26,627 nucleotides of DNA from an uncultured Oscillospiraceae bacterium (GCA_934572445.1 CAKTLD010000015.1:1-26627); one strand, 5' to 3'. Numbered from the stretch's first letter, positions 8,078 to 16,437 are shown. Translations and numbers: made by a program. The notes: a model not told the origin generated them from the letters alone.

Positions 8078-8109
8078 TCACAAAAGTGGTCTTTCGGCCG
8101 CTTTTGTGA
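8078..8109 (-). terminator. Probable terminator of the der-plsY-gpsA operon
   Basis: TCACAAAAGTGG (8078-8089) pairs with CCGCTTTTGTGA (8098-8109), with one T-G wobble, around an 8-nt loop. It begins 5 nt past the gpsA stop reading leftward. The T tract lies within the stem's second arm, so termination strength is uncertain. Confidence 0.6.
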
Positions 8110-8114
8110 AGATA

Positions 8115-9116
8115 TCAGACCCAGCTGCTGTCGCTCTCGCGCTTGGGCGTTCGGCTCATCAGCACACCGATCATCGGCGCGGCGCTCTTGCCCTCGTACA
8201 GGACCTCGTACACGGCGGTGGAAATGGGCATCTCCACCGCATAGCGCACGGACAGCTCATGCGCGCTGCGCGCTGCGTAGTAGCCCTCGACCACCGCGCC
8301 GACCTCGTCCATGGCCTGCTGCACGCTCTTCCCCTGCCCGATCAGGATGCCTGCGCGGTGGTTGCGCGAGTGCATCGAAGTACAGGTAACGATCAGGTCG
8401 CCCATGCCGGCCAGTCCCGCAAGCGTCTCCTTGCGCCCGCCCATACGCTCGGCCAGACGCGATATCTCGCTCAGCGAGCGCGTGATAAGCAGCGCGCGCG
8501 TATTGTCGCCCATGCCGCAGCCGTCACTGACACCGCAGCAGAGCGCCGCAACATTTTTGAGCGCGCCTGCAAGCTCCACACCGACGATATCGTCGTGCGT
8601 GTAAACGCGGAAGACTTCATTCATAAAAACACGCTGCACGGTCTCCGCCGCCGCAAGGTCGGCACAGGCGGCGACACAGCCCGTCGGGAGCCGCCGCGCG
8701 ACCTCCTCGGCATGCGAGGGGCCGGAAAGCGCAACGATCGAAAAGTCCGCACCACATTCCTGCGCGATGATCTCGCTCATGCGCAGGTAGGTTCCGCGCT
8801 CGATGCCCTTGGTGAGGGAGACGAGCAGCGTGCCCTTCTTCAAATGCGGTGCAGCCTCACGCGCCACCGCACGCAGCGCGAACGACGGCGCGGCAAAAAC
8901 AGCCATCTCCGCCTCTGCGAGCGCGGAGAGCGAATGAGTGACGGTGATCTTCTCGGAAACGCGGACGCCGGGCAGCAAAGGATTTTCCCTTGACCGCTGA
9001 AGCTCCGCCGCCTTTTTTTCGTCATGCGACCAGAGCGTGACTCGATGTCCGTTGTCGGCGAGCAGCATCGCCGCCGCCGTACCCCACGCACCGGTGCCAA
9101 GTACTACGATGTTCAT
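8115..9116 (-). CDS. gpsA: Glycerol-3-phosphate dehydrogenase [NAD(P)+]
   Basis: A 333-aa cytoplasmic enzyme that reduces dihydroxyacetone phosphate to sn-glycerol 3-phosphate for membrane lipid synthesis. The N-terminal Rossmann motif GTGAWG is at residues 7-12, and LTKGIE near 101-106 holds the conserved Lys. SGPSHAEE lies near 131, GALKNVAA near 184-191 carries the catalytic Lys187, and GLAGMGDLIVTCTS near 234-247 has the conserved Asp. The gene starts 4 nt inside the plsY stop (ATGA). The product of GpsA is the acceptor used by PlsY, so the coupling makes metabolic sense. Confidence 0.97.
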   Translation of the reverse strand: MNIVVLGTGAWGTAAAMLLADNGHRVTLWSHDEKKAAELQRSRENPLLPGVRVSEKITVTHSLSALAEAEMAVFAAPSFALRAVAREAAPHLKKGTLLVSLTKGIERGTYLRMSEIIAQECGADFSIVALSGPSHAEEVARRLPTGCVAACADLAAAETVQRVFMNEVFRVYTHDDIVGVELAGALKNVAALCCGVSDGCGMGDNTRALLITRSLSEISRLAERMGGRKETLAGLAGMGDLIVTCTSMHSRNHRAGILIGQGKSVQQAMDEVGAVVEGYYAARSAHELSVRYAVEMPISTAVYEVLYEGKSAAPMIGVLMSRTPKRESDSSWV

Positions 9117-9778
9117 GCTTCCTCCCCCGGCTTCGGCGCGTTGACATGGAAACGGAACTTATTCTCCGTTCCGCTGAGAAGCCGCTTGATGTTGCCGCGG
9201 TGCGCCCAGATCACGAGCGCCGCGATAACGACGGAAAGCGCCGTGGTCGCGCCGTCGGCAAAGATAATGTGCGTCATCACGGGAAAGCTCAGCGCCGCGC
9301 AGACGGAACCGAGCGAGACATAGCGCGTGGTGAGCCACAGCAGTGCAAAAAGGCCCCAGCCGACAAGCGCGATGCGCCAGTCGAGCAGGAGCAGCAGCGT
9401 GCCGCTGCACAGGATCCCCTTGCCGCCCTTAAAGGAGTAGAACGCCGGAAACATGTGCCCGATCACGCAGAACAGTGCCGCATAGTATTCCCCTGCCACG
9501 CCCCAGCCGAGCAGCGCGTCCAGCACCGCATCCCCCAGCCACACAGCTGCCGCCGCCTTGAGCATATCGAAAGCAATGACCGCGAGGGCGCACTTCGCAC
9601 CGTAGGTGCGGTAAAAGTTTGTCAGGCCCGCGTTGCCGCTGCCGTGGCGGCGTACATCGTCACGGTAAAAAAGATGCGACGTGGCAATGGCGCCGTTGAC
9701 GCAGCCGAGCAGATAGGCCGCGGCGGCCACGCTGATGAGCAGCGCGGCGGTCGTGGAAAGAACGTTCACGCCGTTCAC
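9113..9778 (-). CDS. plsY: Acyl-phosphate glycerol-3-phosphate acyltransferase PlsY
   Basis: A 221-aa integral membrane enzyme with several hydrophobic spans. It moves the acyl group of acyl-phosphate to glycerol 3-phosphate, giving lysophosphatidate. The three family motifs are seen: GSGNAGLTNFYRTYG near residue 46, FKGGKGILCSGTLL near 117 and HRGNIKRLLSGTENK near 193. The usual GATN of motif 1 is GLTN here. Its ATG overlaps the der stop and its stop overlaps the gpsA start, so the three genes are coupled. Confidence 0.95.
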   Translation of the reverse strand: MNGVNVLSTTAALLISVAAAAYLLGCVNGAIATSHLFYRDDVRRHGSGNAGLTNFYRTYGAKCALAVIAFDMLKAAAAVWLGDAVLDALLGWGVAGEYYAALFCVIGHMFPAFYSFKGGKGILCSGTLLLLLDWRIALVGWGLFALLWLTTRYVSLGSVCAALSFPVMTHIIFADGATTALSVVIAALVIWAHRGNIKRLLSGTENKFRFHVNAPKPGEEA

Positions 9779-11100
9779 TCTTCCTTATCCCCCTTTTCGC
9801 GGATGGAGATGATAACGGGCGTGCCCTCAAGGCCGAAAACGTTGCGGATGCAGTTTTCAAGATAGCGCTGGTAAGAGAAGTGGAAGAGCTTGCGCTCGTT
9901 GCAGAAGATAACAAAGTGCGGCGGGCGCACACCGACCTGCGTCATATAATAGATCTTCAGGCGCTTGCCCTTGTCCGTCGGCGGCTGCACGCGCGTCTGC
10001 GCGTCGGCAAGGACATTGTTGAGCATACCGGTGGAAATGCGCATGCAGGCCTGATTGTGGACATAGTTGATCATCTCGAACAGGCGCGGCACGCGCTGGC
10101 CCGTCGCCGCCGAGATAAAGAGGATGGGCGCATAGGCCATATAGCTCAGATCGCGCTGCACATCCTCGCGCATTTTGTCCATTGTCTTGCCGTCCTTCTC
10201 CACAAGGTCCCACTTGTTGACGACGATGATGCAGGCCTTGCCTGCCTCGTGCGCGAGACCCGCGACCTTTGTGTCCTGCTCGGTCACGCCCTCCTGCGCG
10301 TCGATCATGATGAGGCACACGTCCGCGCGGTCAATGGCCATGGTGGCGCGCAGAACGCTGTAACGCTCAATATTGTCATCGACCTTCGACTTTTTGCGCA
10401 TACCAGCGGTGTCGATGAAGATATATTTGCCCTGCTCGTTTTCAAAGTAGGAGTCGATGGCGTCGCGTGTTGTACCGGCGACATTGCTGACGATCATGCG
10501 CTCGGTGCCGAGGATGCGGTTGGTAAGTGAGGACTTGCCGACATTGGGCTTGCCGATGATAGCGACCTTGATGACATCATCCTCTTCCTCCTCTTCCTCC
10601 TCGGGCGGGAAGTACTGGAGACAGGCGTCCAGCAGGTCGCCCGTGCCGTGGCCGTGCACGGCGGAGACGGCGATGGGATCGCCGAGGCCAAGGTTGTAAA
10701 ACTCGTAAAAATCAGGATCGATCCTGCCGGTGGAGTCCATCTTGTTCACCGCCAGTACAATGGGCTTGCGGCTGCGCAGCAGCATGTTTGCGACCTCCTG
10801 ATCGGAGGCCGTGAGGCCGGTCTTGATATCGGTGAGGAAAATAATAACGTCGGCATGACTGATAGCGATCTCCGCCTGCTCGCGCATAAAGGTAAGGATC
10901 TGATCGTCCGTGCGCGGCTCGATGCCGCCGGTATCGACCAGGCGGAACTTGCGGCCGCACCACTCGCACTCGCCGTAGATCCGGTCGCGCGTCACGCCCG
11001 GGGTATCCTCCACGATGGACAGACGCTGACCGATAAGTTTATTGAAAAGCATGGACTTGCCCACATTGGGCCGTCCAACGATTGCAACCAGAGGTTTCAT
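9775..11100 (-). CDS. der: Ribosome biogenesis GTPase Der (EngA)
   Basis: A 441-aa protein with the tandem GTPase layout unique to Der. G domain 1 has GRPNVGKS at 9-16, DTGG at 56-59 and NKMD near 119. An acidic linker at 167-175 follows, then G domain 2 with GKPNVGKS at 183-190, DTAG at 230-233 and NKWD at 295-298, and a C-terminal KH-like domain that binds rRNA. It acts in 50S subunit assembly. AAGGAGG lies 7 nt before the ATG. First gene of the der-plsY-gpsA operon. Confidence 0.97.
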   Translation of the reverse strand: MKPLVAIVGRPNVGKSMLFNKLIGQRLSIVEDTPGVTRDRIYGECEWCGRKFRLVDTGGIEPRTDDQILTFMREQAEIAISHADVIIFLTDIKTGLTASDQEVANMLLRSRKPIVLAVNKMDSTGRIDPDFYEFYNLGLGDPIAVSAVHGHGTGDLLDACLQYFPPEEEEEEEDDVIKVAIIGKPNVGKSSLTNRILGTERMIVSNVAGTTRDAIDSYFENEQGKYIFIDTAGMRKKSKVDDNIERYSVLRATMAIDRADVCLIMIDAQEGVTEQDTKVAGLAHEAGKACIIVVNKWDLVEKDGKTMDKMREDVQRDLSYMAYAPILFISAATGQRVPRLFEMINYVHNQACMRISTGMLNNVLADAQTRVQPPTDKGKRLKIYYMTQVGVRPPHFVIFCNERKLFHFSYQRYLENCIRNVFGLEGTPVIISIREKGDKEE

Positions 11101-11174
11101 CTCTCTGCCTCCTTATTGAAAAGCGGCTCGCTTTCGCGCCGCCTGTTGATTTCAGTGCAAACCAATACGAATAC

Positions 11175-11203
11175 AGTATAACCGAATTTTCTTAGATGCG
11201 CAA
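11175..11203 (-). promoter_or_regulatory. Promoter of the der-plsY-gpsA operon
   Basis: Reading leftward, TTGCGC (11198-11203), a 17-nt spacer and TATACT (11175-11180), 75 nt before the der ATG. Confidence 0.68.
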
Positions 11204-11232
11204 GGTAAAGCTGCATGCGTGGGATAAAAATC

Positions 11233-11261
11233 TTGTCAAATCGCGGCGGATGACGTATCAT
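11233..11261 (+). promoter_or_regulatory. Promoter of the DMT permease gene
   Basis: TTGTCA (11233-11238), a 17-nt spacer and TATCAT (11256-11261), 38 nt before the ATG at 11299 and divergent from the der promoter. Confidence 0.62.
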
Positions 11262-11298
11262 TGAATCCTACCGCAATCCGCATCAGGAGGGACCGGCT

Positions 11299-12207
11299 AT
11301 GGAAACAGAAAAGAAACACAGCGCAGCATTGCTGCCCTGTCTGCTCGTCGTGCTGCAAAGCGTGCTCTACGGTTTCGGCGACCCGATCTCGAAGCTGGCC
11401 TATGATGAGGTCCCGCTCTTCACACTGCTGTCCGTACGATACTGGATGGCGTTTCTTTTTCTTCTGCTGCTCTTCGGCCGCAGGACGCTGCGCGAGCTGA
11501 AAGGCGCCTCCCTGCACGCGCTGCTGCCGCCGTGTCTGTGCATCGCCACGACCTATCTCGTCAGCAACTATGCCCTCGTGCTCACAAGTGCGACCGCCGT
11601 TGCGTTCCTGCGCTCGCTTTCCACGGTCGTCACGCCGCTGCTGGCTATGCTCGTCTTCCGCCAGAAACTGAACCGGAGACTTCTTCCGGTCTATGTATTC
11701 GTGGTGGCGGGGCTCTACCTGCTGTGCGGTCGCGGCGGGCTCTCGGGCTTCGGCGCGGGCGAGGTCTGTGCGCTGCTTTCCGCCGGATTGACGGCAGGCG
11801 CGCTGCTGTTCGGGGAAGAGAGTCTCAAAAGCGTCAGCGCTGCTACGCTCACCACGGTACAGGCAGGCATGTCCGCGCTGCTGGCGCTTTTATGTGCGCT
11901 CATCTTTGAAGGCGGCGTGCAGGTGCATACGATCTCCCCGCTCTCATGGGGCATCATCGCCTATCTTGCCATTCTCTGCACCGCGGCGGGCTATCTGCTG
12001 CAAAACCTTGCCATGTGCTCCATTTCGGCGCGCACGGTGGCGCTGCTTCAGTGCCTGTGCCCTGTGATGACAGCGGTGTTCTCCTTCTTCCTGCTGCGCG
12101 AAAGGCTCAGTGCAGCAGGCCTGCTGGGTTCGGCGCTGATCCTGCTCGCCGTGACCTCGGCCACGCTGCTCGACACGCCAACAGGGAAAGCAAAAAGAAA
12201 AAGCTGA
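11299..12207 (+). CDS. DMT superfamily (EamA-type) permease
   Basis: A 302-aa membrane protein with about ten hydrophobic segments in two repeated EamA halves, the layout of drug/metabolite exporters. Diagnostic features include SVRYWMAFLFLLLLF near residue 45, the loop EVCALLSAGLTAGALLF near 155, and LLQNLAMCSISARTVALLQ near 235, which fits the second-half EamA pattern. A ribosome site (CAGGAGG) lies 7 nt before the ATG. The TGA stop falls within the stem of the downstream terminator. Substrate is unknown; members export amino acids, nucleotide precursors or other metabolites. It stands alone between two leftward operons. Confidence 0.88.
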   Translation: METEKKHSAALLPCLLVVLQSVLYGFGDPISKLAYDEVPLFTLLSVRYWMAFLFLLLLFGRRTLRELKGASLHALLPPCLCIATTYLVSNYALVLTSATAVAFLRSLSTVVTPLLAMLVFRQKLNRRLLPVYVFVVAGLYLLCGRGGLSGFGAGEVCALLSAGLTAGALLFGEESLKSVSAATLTTVQAGMSALLALLCALIFEGGVQVHTISPLSWGIIAYLAILCTAAGYLLQNLAMCSISARTVALLQCLCPVMTAVFSFFLLRERLSAAGLLGSALILLAVTSATLLDTPTGKAKRKS

Positions 12208-12230
12208 GCGGAAATATCCGCTCAGCTTTT
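12199..12230. terminator. Bidirectional terminator shared by the DMT gene and rpmF
   Basis: A 14-bp perfect stem (12199-12212 with 12217-12230) and AATA loop. The leftward side has the stronger T-rich tail, fitting termination of DUF177-rpmF. The left arm includes the stop codon of the DMT gene. Confidence 0.88.
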
Positions 12231-12254
12231 CTGGTTGTTCCTGTTCCGAATCGA

Positions 12255-12452
12255 TCATTCGGCTGCGACCTTGGACTCGATGACCTTGACCTGACGGCCG
12301 TTGTAGGTACCGCATTCCGGGCACATTCTGTGAGGCTGGTGCAGAGCACCGCACTTCGGGCACGCGACGAGCGCGGGAGCGGTGAGCTTCCAGTGAGAAG
12401 AACGTCTCTTATCACGTCTCTGACGGGATACTTTCCCCTTGGGGACTGCCAT
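12255..12452 (-). CDS. rpmF: 50S ribosomal protein L32 (zinc-ribbon form)
   Basis: A 65-aa L32 starting MAVPKGKVSRQRRDKRRS. The zinc ribbon CPKCG...CPECG spans residues 32-48. AAGGAGGTG lies just upstream of the ATG. It follows the DUF177 gene by 40 nt, the usual bacterial pairing. Length and motifs are complete. Confidence 0.97.
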   Translation of the reverse strand: MAVPKGKVSRQRRDKRRSSHWKLTAPALVACPKCGALHQPHRMCPECGTYNGRQVKVIESKVAAE

Positions 12453-12492
12453 GTTGACACCTCCTTAAAGTTAAGCTGAATGAACAGCGAAT

Positions 12493-12987
12493 TTATTGTT
12501 CCAAAAGTTTTGCGAGGGCTGCAAGCCGGGGGTCGATCTCCTTTTTGCAGCGGCACTTCTCGTAGTTGAGATTCACGCCGCAGCCGGAACACAAGCCCCT
12601 GCAATCCTCGCGGCAAAGGGTCTTGCCGGGCATATTGAGGATGAACGTTTCCCGTGCAAGCTCGCTGAGATCAACGGTATCGTTGTCCAGCAGCAGGATA
12701 TCGTCGCGCTCGTCTTCCTCCAGTTCCTCGGCAAGCATATACTCGCAGGAAGGATGATAAGGCAGGTCGAACGACTCCCCGCAGCGATCGCACACAGCAG
12801 AAAGCGTTGCCGCAAGCTCCATCTGCAAACGCAGCATCCCTGCAATGTTCTGCACCTGCCCTACCACTGAGACCGGCCGAACCGCAGGACACACGCCGCC
12901 GAAGTCCACATCAGAAAAGTCCTCTGTAAAGTCAAAGGGAATTCTGCCTCCGGGGGTGTTAATGATACGTTTTACATCTAAAACCAT
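12493..12987 (-). CDS. DUF177 / YceD family protein
   Basis: A 164-aa member of the YceD (DUF177) family, nearly always found directly upstream of rpmF. It has CDRCGESF near residue 82 and a C-terminal cysteine group CREDCRGLCSGCGVNLN near 128-144, which suggests metal binding. In plants and E. coli the family is linked to 23S rRNA accumulation. The frame is open to 13056, but the ATG at 12987 (MVLDVKRIINTPGG) has GAGGTG 5 nt upstream and lies after the promoter, while the longer version would begin inside the -10/-35 region. Confidence 0.9.
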   Translation of the reverse strand: MVLDVKRIINTPGGRIPFDFTEDFSDVDFGGVCPAVRPVSVVGQVQNIAGMLRLQMELAATLSAVCDRCGESFDLPYHPSCEYMLAEELEEDERDDILLLDNDTVDLSELARETFILNMPGKTLCREDCRGLCSGCGVNLNYEKCRCKKEIDPRLAALAKLLEQ

Positions 12988-13014
12988 GCTACACCTCGCA
13001 ATGACACGAGTGAT

Positions 13015-13043
13015 ATTATAGAGGACGTTTTCTCGATTGTCAA
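13015..13043 (-). promoter_or_regulatory. Consensus sigma-A promoter of DUF177-rpmF
   Basis: Reading leftward, a perfect TTGACA (13038-13043), 17-nt spacer and perfect TATAAT (13015-13020), 28 nt before the start codon. This is the only fully consensus promoter in the window and suits a ribosomal protein operon. Confidence 0.92.
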
Positions 13044-13085
13044 ATACTTTTTTCACGGTTGCGGCAAAAATTTTGACAGGATTTC

Positions 13086-13114
13086 TTTACTTTTTTTGCC
13101 CGCTATCGTACAAT
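13086..13114 (+). promoter_or_regulatory. Possible promoter of the RluA-family gene
   Basis: TTTACT (13086-13091), 17-nt spacer, TACAAT (13109-13114), 40 nt before the ATG at 13154. A TTGACA at 13073-13078 lies upstream but has no -10 box at the right distance. Confidence 0.5.
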
Positions 13115-13153
13115 AGCAGAAAATCGCGCGCTGCGCAAGCGGAGGTGCCGCCC

Positions 13154-14110
13154 ATGCGGGAGTTTCACATCGGAAAAAATGACGAAAATCAGCGGCTCGA
13201 CCGCTTTCTCGGCAAGGCCGTTCCCCTGCTCCCCGCGTCGCTCGCGCAGAAGTACATCCGCCTAAAGCGCATCAAGGTCAACGGTGCGCGCGCCCAGCGG
13301 GATCAGAAGCTCTGCGTGGGTGACGTGTTGCAGTGCTACATCAACGACGAGTTTTTTGAAACGCCGAGCGAAGAGAATGTCTATCTCACGATCACGACAC
13401 CGCGGCTGCACATCGTTTATGAGGACGAAAACATCATGCTGCTCGATAAGCCCGCAGGTCTGGTCGTCCACGCCGACGAGCACGAAAAGGTCAATACGCT
13501 CGTCAACCACATGCTCGCCTACCTCTATCAAAAGCGCGAGTGGAAGCCGCGCGAGGAGAACGCCTTCACCCCCGCCCTCTGCAACCGCATCGACCGCAAC
13601 ACCGGCGGCATCGTCATCGCGGCGAAAAACGCCGAGGCGCTGCGCATTCTGAACGACAAGATCCGCGACCGCGAGATTGCCAAATATTATTTATGTATCG
13701 CCCTCGGCCGCGTTGATCCGCCGAAGGGAAAAATCGAGTGCTTTTTGCGCAAGGACGAGAAGAGCAACACCGTCCGCGTCTACCACCGCCCCGTTCCGGA
13801 CGGGCGCAGTGCGATTACCTTATACCAAACGCTCCAGACACGCGGTGAGCTGTCGCTTCTGGAGGTCGAGCTCCTTACGGGCCGCACGCATCAGATCCGC
13901 GCGAGCATGGCCGACCTCGGCCATCCCCTGCTCGGCGACGGCAAGTACGGCGTCGGCAGCGTGAACCGCAAATACGGCGAAACGCATCAGGCGCTCTACT
14001 CCTATCGCCTGCGCTTCGACTTCCCCACCGACGCGGGTATCCTCGAATATCTGCGCGGACGCGAGTTTCAGGTGGACGAGGTCCCGTTTCAAAAGAAGTA
14101 TTTTGGTTAA
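13154..14110 (+). CDS. RluA family RNA pseudouridine synthase
   Basis: A 318-aa enzyme that isomerises uridine to pseudouridine, probably in 23S rRNA. An N-terminal S4-type RNA-binding domain (RLDRFLGKAVPLLPASLAQK, about residues 15-75) precedes the catalytic domain. The active-site motif is NRIDRNTGGIVI near residue 151, with the catalytic Asp. The family usually reads HRLDxxTSG, so Asn for His and Gly for Ser are variants. LLTGRTHQIRASMADLGHP near 241 is the second signature. The frame is open from 13037, but the ATG at 13154 follows GGAGGT by 7 nt and begins the S4 domain. Which uridine it modifies (RluC/RluD-like or other) is not decided. Confidence 0.92.
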   Translation: MREFHIGKNDENQRLDRFLGKAVPLLPASLAQKYIRLKRIKVNGARAQRDQKLCVGDVLQCYINDEFFETPSEENVYLTITTPRLHIVYEDENIMLLDKPAGLVVHADEHEKVNTLVNHMLAYLYQKREWKPREENAFTPALCNRIDRNTGGIVIAAKNAEALRILNDKIRDREIAKYYLCIALGRVDPPKGKIECFLRKDEKSNTVRVYHRPVPDGRSAITLYQTLQTRGELSLLEVELLTGRTHQIRASMADLGHPLLGDGKYGVGSVNRKYGETHQALYSYRLRFDFPTDAGILEYLRGREFQVDEVPFQKKYFG

Positions 14111-14119
14111 ATCCCACAA

Positions 14120-14156
14120 GCGGAGAGCCTGCAGCGGCTCTCCGCTGTTTTATTTT
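14120..14156 (+). terminator. Intrinsic terminator of the pseudouridine synthase gene
   Basis: A 10-bp perfect GC-rich stem (14120-14129 with 14136-14145), 6-nt loop, then TGTTTTATTTT. It begins 9 nt after the stop codon. Confidence 0.92.
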
Positions 14157-14158
14157 CC

Positions 14159-14182
14159 AAAAGTTCAAAATATTGAACTTTT
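14159..14182. promoter_or_regulatory. 10-bp perfect inverted repeat upstream of the polyamine operon promoter (candidate operator)
   Basis: AAAAGTTCAA (14159-14168), AATA, TTGAACTTTT (14173-14182), ending 14 nt before the -35 box. An 11-mer covering its left arm (CCAAAAGTTCA, 14157-14167) recurs with one change (CCAAAAGTTTA) at 14248-14258, between promoter and start codon, where AAACT/AGTTT also form a small inverted repeat. The arrangement suits binding by the XRE-cupin protein encoded just downstream, but that is inference. AT-rich hairpin termination of stray transcripts is the alternative. Confidence 0.6.
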
Positions 14183-14196
14183 TGTTAAATATACTC

Positions 14197-14224
14197 TTGC
14201 AATTTCACACGCGCTGTGTATAAT
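14197..14224 (+). promoter_or_regulatory. Promoter of the regulator-pot operon
   Basis: TTGCAA (14197-14202), 16-nt spacer and a perfect TATAAT (14219-14224), 57 nt before the regulator ATG. No other strong promoter is visible until the terminator at 20.5 kb, although the AT-rich 33-nt gap before potA could hold a weak one. Confidence 0.75.
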
Positions 14225-14280
14225 AGTCTCGGTTTAGCAAAAACTGACCAAAAGTTTAGTATATAAAACGGAGGTGCTGT

Positions 14281-14814
14281 ATGGATATCGGCAACAAGAT
14301 CAAGCAGCTGCGAACGCGAAAGGGACTGACTCTGGAGGAGCTTGCCAGCCGAAGCGAGCTTACGAAGGGGTTTTTGTCCCAGTTAGAGCGCGACCTCACC
14401 TCCCCCTCCATCGACTCGCTCAGCGATATTCTGGAGGCCCTCGGCACCAACCTCTCGGAGTTTTTCCAGGAGGATCAGAACGATCAGTTCGTTTTCCGCG
14501 CGGAGGATTTCTTTGTTGATGAGCGCGAGAACTGCACGGTGAACTGGATCGTTCCCAACACGCAGAAAAACCAGATGGAGCCCATCCTGATCGAGCTGCC
14601 CGCGGGCGGCGAGTCGTTCGAGGTCGAGCCGCACAGCGGCGAAGAGTTCGGCTATGTGATCGACGGCAGCGTGGTGCTCGAATGTGACGGCGAGCGCAGC
14701 GTGCTGCGCCGCGGCGAGACGTTCTATCTCCACGGCCGCACATTCCACCGCCTGAAAAACGAGCGCAAGACCACCGCGCGCATCCTCTGGGTCTCCACCC
14801 CCCCGCTGTTCTGA
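14281..14814 (+). CDS. XRE-family transcriptional regulator with C-terminal cupin domain
   Basis: A 177-aa regulator. Residues 1-60 are an XRE/Cro helix-turn-helix (IKQLRTRKGLTLEELASRSE...FLSQLERDLTSPS). Residues about 95-175 are a cupin_2 ligand-sensing barrel, with HSGEEFGYVIDG and RRGETFYLHGRTFHRL as its two motifs. This is the PuuR-like two-domain type often found beside polyamine uptake or breakdown genes; the ligand is likely a polyamine or related metabolite (inference from context). GGAGGT lies 7 nt before the ATG. It is the first gene of the unit, 33 nt before potA, so autoregulation together with the transporter is likely. Confidence 0.92.
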   Translation: MDIGNKIKQLRTRKGLTLEELASRSELTKGFLSQLERDLTSPSIDSLSDILEALGTNLSEFFQEDQNDQFVFRAEDFFVDERENCTVNWIVPNTQKNQMEPILIELPAGGESFEVEPHSGEEFGYVIDGSVVLECDGERSVLRRGETFYLHGRTFHRLKNERKTTARILWVSTPPLF

Positions 14815-14847
14815 CAAACTATATATTAAACATGAGGAGAAACGGAA

Positions 14848-16437
14848 ATGGCTGAAGAAAAGAAAAAGCTGATCCAGTTCAAGAATATCGTCAAGAGCTT
14901 TGAGGATGGACAGGTCGTCCTCAAGGGCGTTTCCCTGGATATCTACGAAAACGAATTTGTCACGCTGCTCGGCCCCTCGGGCTGCGGCAAGACGACGCTG
15001 CTGCGCATCCTTGGCGGCTTTTTGCAGCCGAGCGAGGGCAAGGTGCTCTTCGACGGCGAAGACATTGTGAGTGTACCGCCCTACAAGCGCGAGATCAACA
15101 CCGTCTTTCAGAAGTACGCCCTCTTCCCCCATATGGACGTCTATGACAACATCGCCTTCGGCCTGACGCTCAAAAAGGAGCCGAAGGACGTTATCGAGCA
15201 GAAGGTCATGCGTATGCTGCGCCTGGTGAGCCTTGAGGATTACGCGCACCGCAACGTGACCGAGCTCTCCGGCGGCCAGCAGCAGCGTATCGCCATTGCC
15301 CGCGCTCTTGTCAACGAGCCGAGCGTTCTGCTGCTCGACGAGCCCCTCGGCGCGCTCGACTTAAAGCTCCGCAAGGAGATGCAGCAGGAGCTCAAATACA
15401 TCCAGCAGGAGGTCGGCATCACGTTCATCTTCGTCACGCACGATCAGGAAGAGGCGCTGACGATGTCCGACAAGATCGTCGTGATGAACGCGGGCGAGAT
15501 CCAGCAGATCGGCACGCCGACCGAGATCTACCGCAACCCCGTCAACGAATTCGTCGCCAAGTTCATCGGCGAGACCAATATCGTTGACGGCGTCATGCTT
15601 GAGGATGACCTCGTCGTGTTCGAAGACAAGAAATTCGCCTGCCGCGCCCGCGGTTATAACAAGAATGAAAAGGTAGACGTCGTCATCCGCCCCGAGCACC
15701 TTGATATCGTGCCGCGCGCGGAGGGTATGCTCAAGGGCACCGTCAAATCCCAGCTGTTCAAGGGGATGCATTACGAGACGGTCGTCGAGACGCGCGTCGG
15801 CACGTCCATCACGGTGAAGATGCAGGTCTCGCAGGACCGCCCCGTCTACAACGAGGAAAAGGGCGAGAAGATCAGCGCGAACGCGTTCCTGCTCGACGTG
15901 GAAGACGTGGAGGAACTCGACGACGCGAAGGTCGTGGCGCTGGCCTCTGCCGAGGCTTGGGACGCCGAGACCGAGGAGCCCATCTCCATCAAGACCGTCG
16001 AATACGACATCAAGCCCGAGACCGGCAACTACACCGTAACGTTTTCCACCGCGAACGGCACGGCCATCACCGTCAAGGTGCTGGTCGTGGCGGAAAACCG
16101 CGTGGAGAGCAAGGTCTATCAGGAAGAGATCTATGCGATGAACTTCTTTAAAAAGGTCGAGGATATTCAGGAGAGCATCGCGCTCGACACCGACCTTGAG
16201 ACCTGGGCAAGCGCGTCGGCGTGGTCCCTGGAAGACGGCGAGCAGGTCGAGATCACCGACGTCAAATACGACTTTGATCCCGAGACCATTACCCCGGGTG
16301 TGTACGATGTGACCTTCTCCACCGAAGGCTACGAGTATCGCGTTTCCACCACGCACGCCTTTGAAGAAGGCGAGCAGGTCGGCCTTGTCTTCCGTCCGGA
16401 GGACATCCATGTGATGAAGAAGGAGGGACAGTGGTGA
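14848..16437 (+). CDS. potA: Spermidine/putrescine ABC transporter ATP-binding protein PotA with Ig-like insertion
   Basis: Cytoplasmic ATPase of the polyamine importer. The ATPase core is complete: Walker [10 protein letters not shown] at 42-50, Q88, signature LSGGQQQR at 140-147, Walker B LLLDEP at 161-166, switch His198. The C-terminal TOBE regulatory domain begins near residue 245 ([10 protein letters not shown] at 281-290) and the usual closing strand [20 protein letters not shown] is at 506-525. Between them, about residues 335-504, lies extra sequence with two related modules of roughly 70 residues. The protein is 529 aa against about 350-380 for ordinary PotA. The frame is unbroken and the two flanks match the family, so this is an insertion, not a misread. 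The stop overlaps the potB start. Confidence 0.95.
   Translation: MAEEKKKLIQFKNIVKSFEDGQVVLKGVSLDIYENEFVTLLGPSGCGKTTLLRILGGFLQPSEGKVLFDGEDIVSVPPYKREINTVFQKYALFPHMDVYDNIAFGLTLKKEPKDVIEQKVMRMLRLVSLEDYAHRNVTELSGGQQQRIAIARALVNEPSVLLLDEPLGALDLKLRKEMQQELKYIQQEVGITFIFVTHDQEEALTMSDKIVVMNAGEIQQIGTPTEIYRNPVNEFVAKFIGETNIVDGVMLEDDLVVFEDKKFACRARGYNKNEKVDVVIRPEHLDIVPRAEGMLKGTVKSQLFKGMHYETVVETRVGTSITVKMQVSQDRPVYNEEKGEKISANAFLLDVEDVEELDDAKVVALASAEAWDAETEEPISIKTVEYDIKPETGNYTVTFSTANGTAITVKVLVVAENRVESKVYQEEIYAMNFFKKVEDIQESIALDTDLETWASASAWSLEDGEQVEITDVKYDFDPETITPGVYDVTFSTEGYEYRVSTTHAFEEGEQVGLVFRPEDIHVMKKEGQW
15877..16359 (+). repeat. Two tandem, diverged Ig-like modules encoded within potA
   Basis: Protein-level repeat inside PotA, residues about 344-415 and 428-504. 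The copies align along their length: VEDVEELD with [23 protein letters not shown] with [34 protein letters not shown] with [10 protein letters not shown] then GVYDVTFST. The pattern (YD...PG.YDVTFST.NGT...V.V) resembles Ig-like folds of Gram-positive cell-surface proteins, but here it sits in a cytoplasmic ATPase. The DNA copies have diverged well beyond direct repeats, so the duplication is old. Confidence 0.8.

Noticed and set aside
7887..8081. N-terminal extension of the Nudix protein
   Set aside because: The 65 extra residues are basic and low in complexity, and the ATG at 7886 has a good ribosome site.
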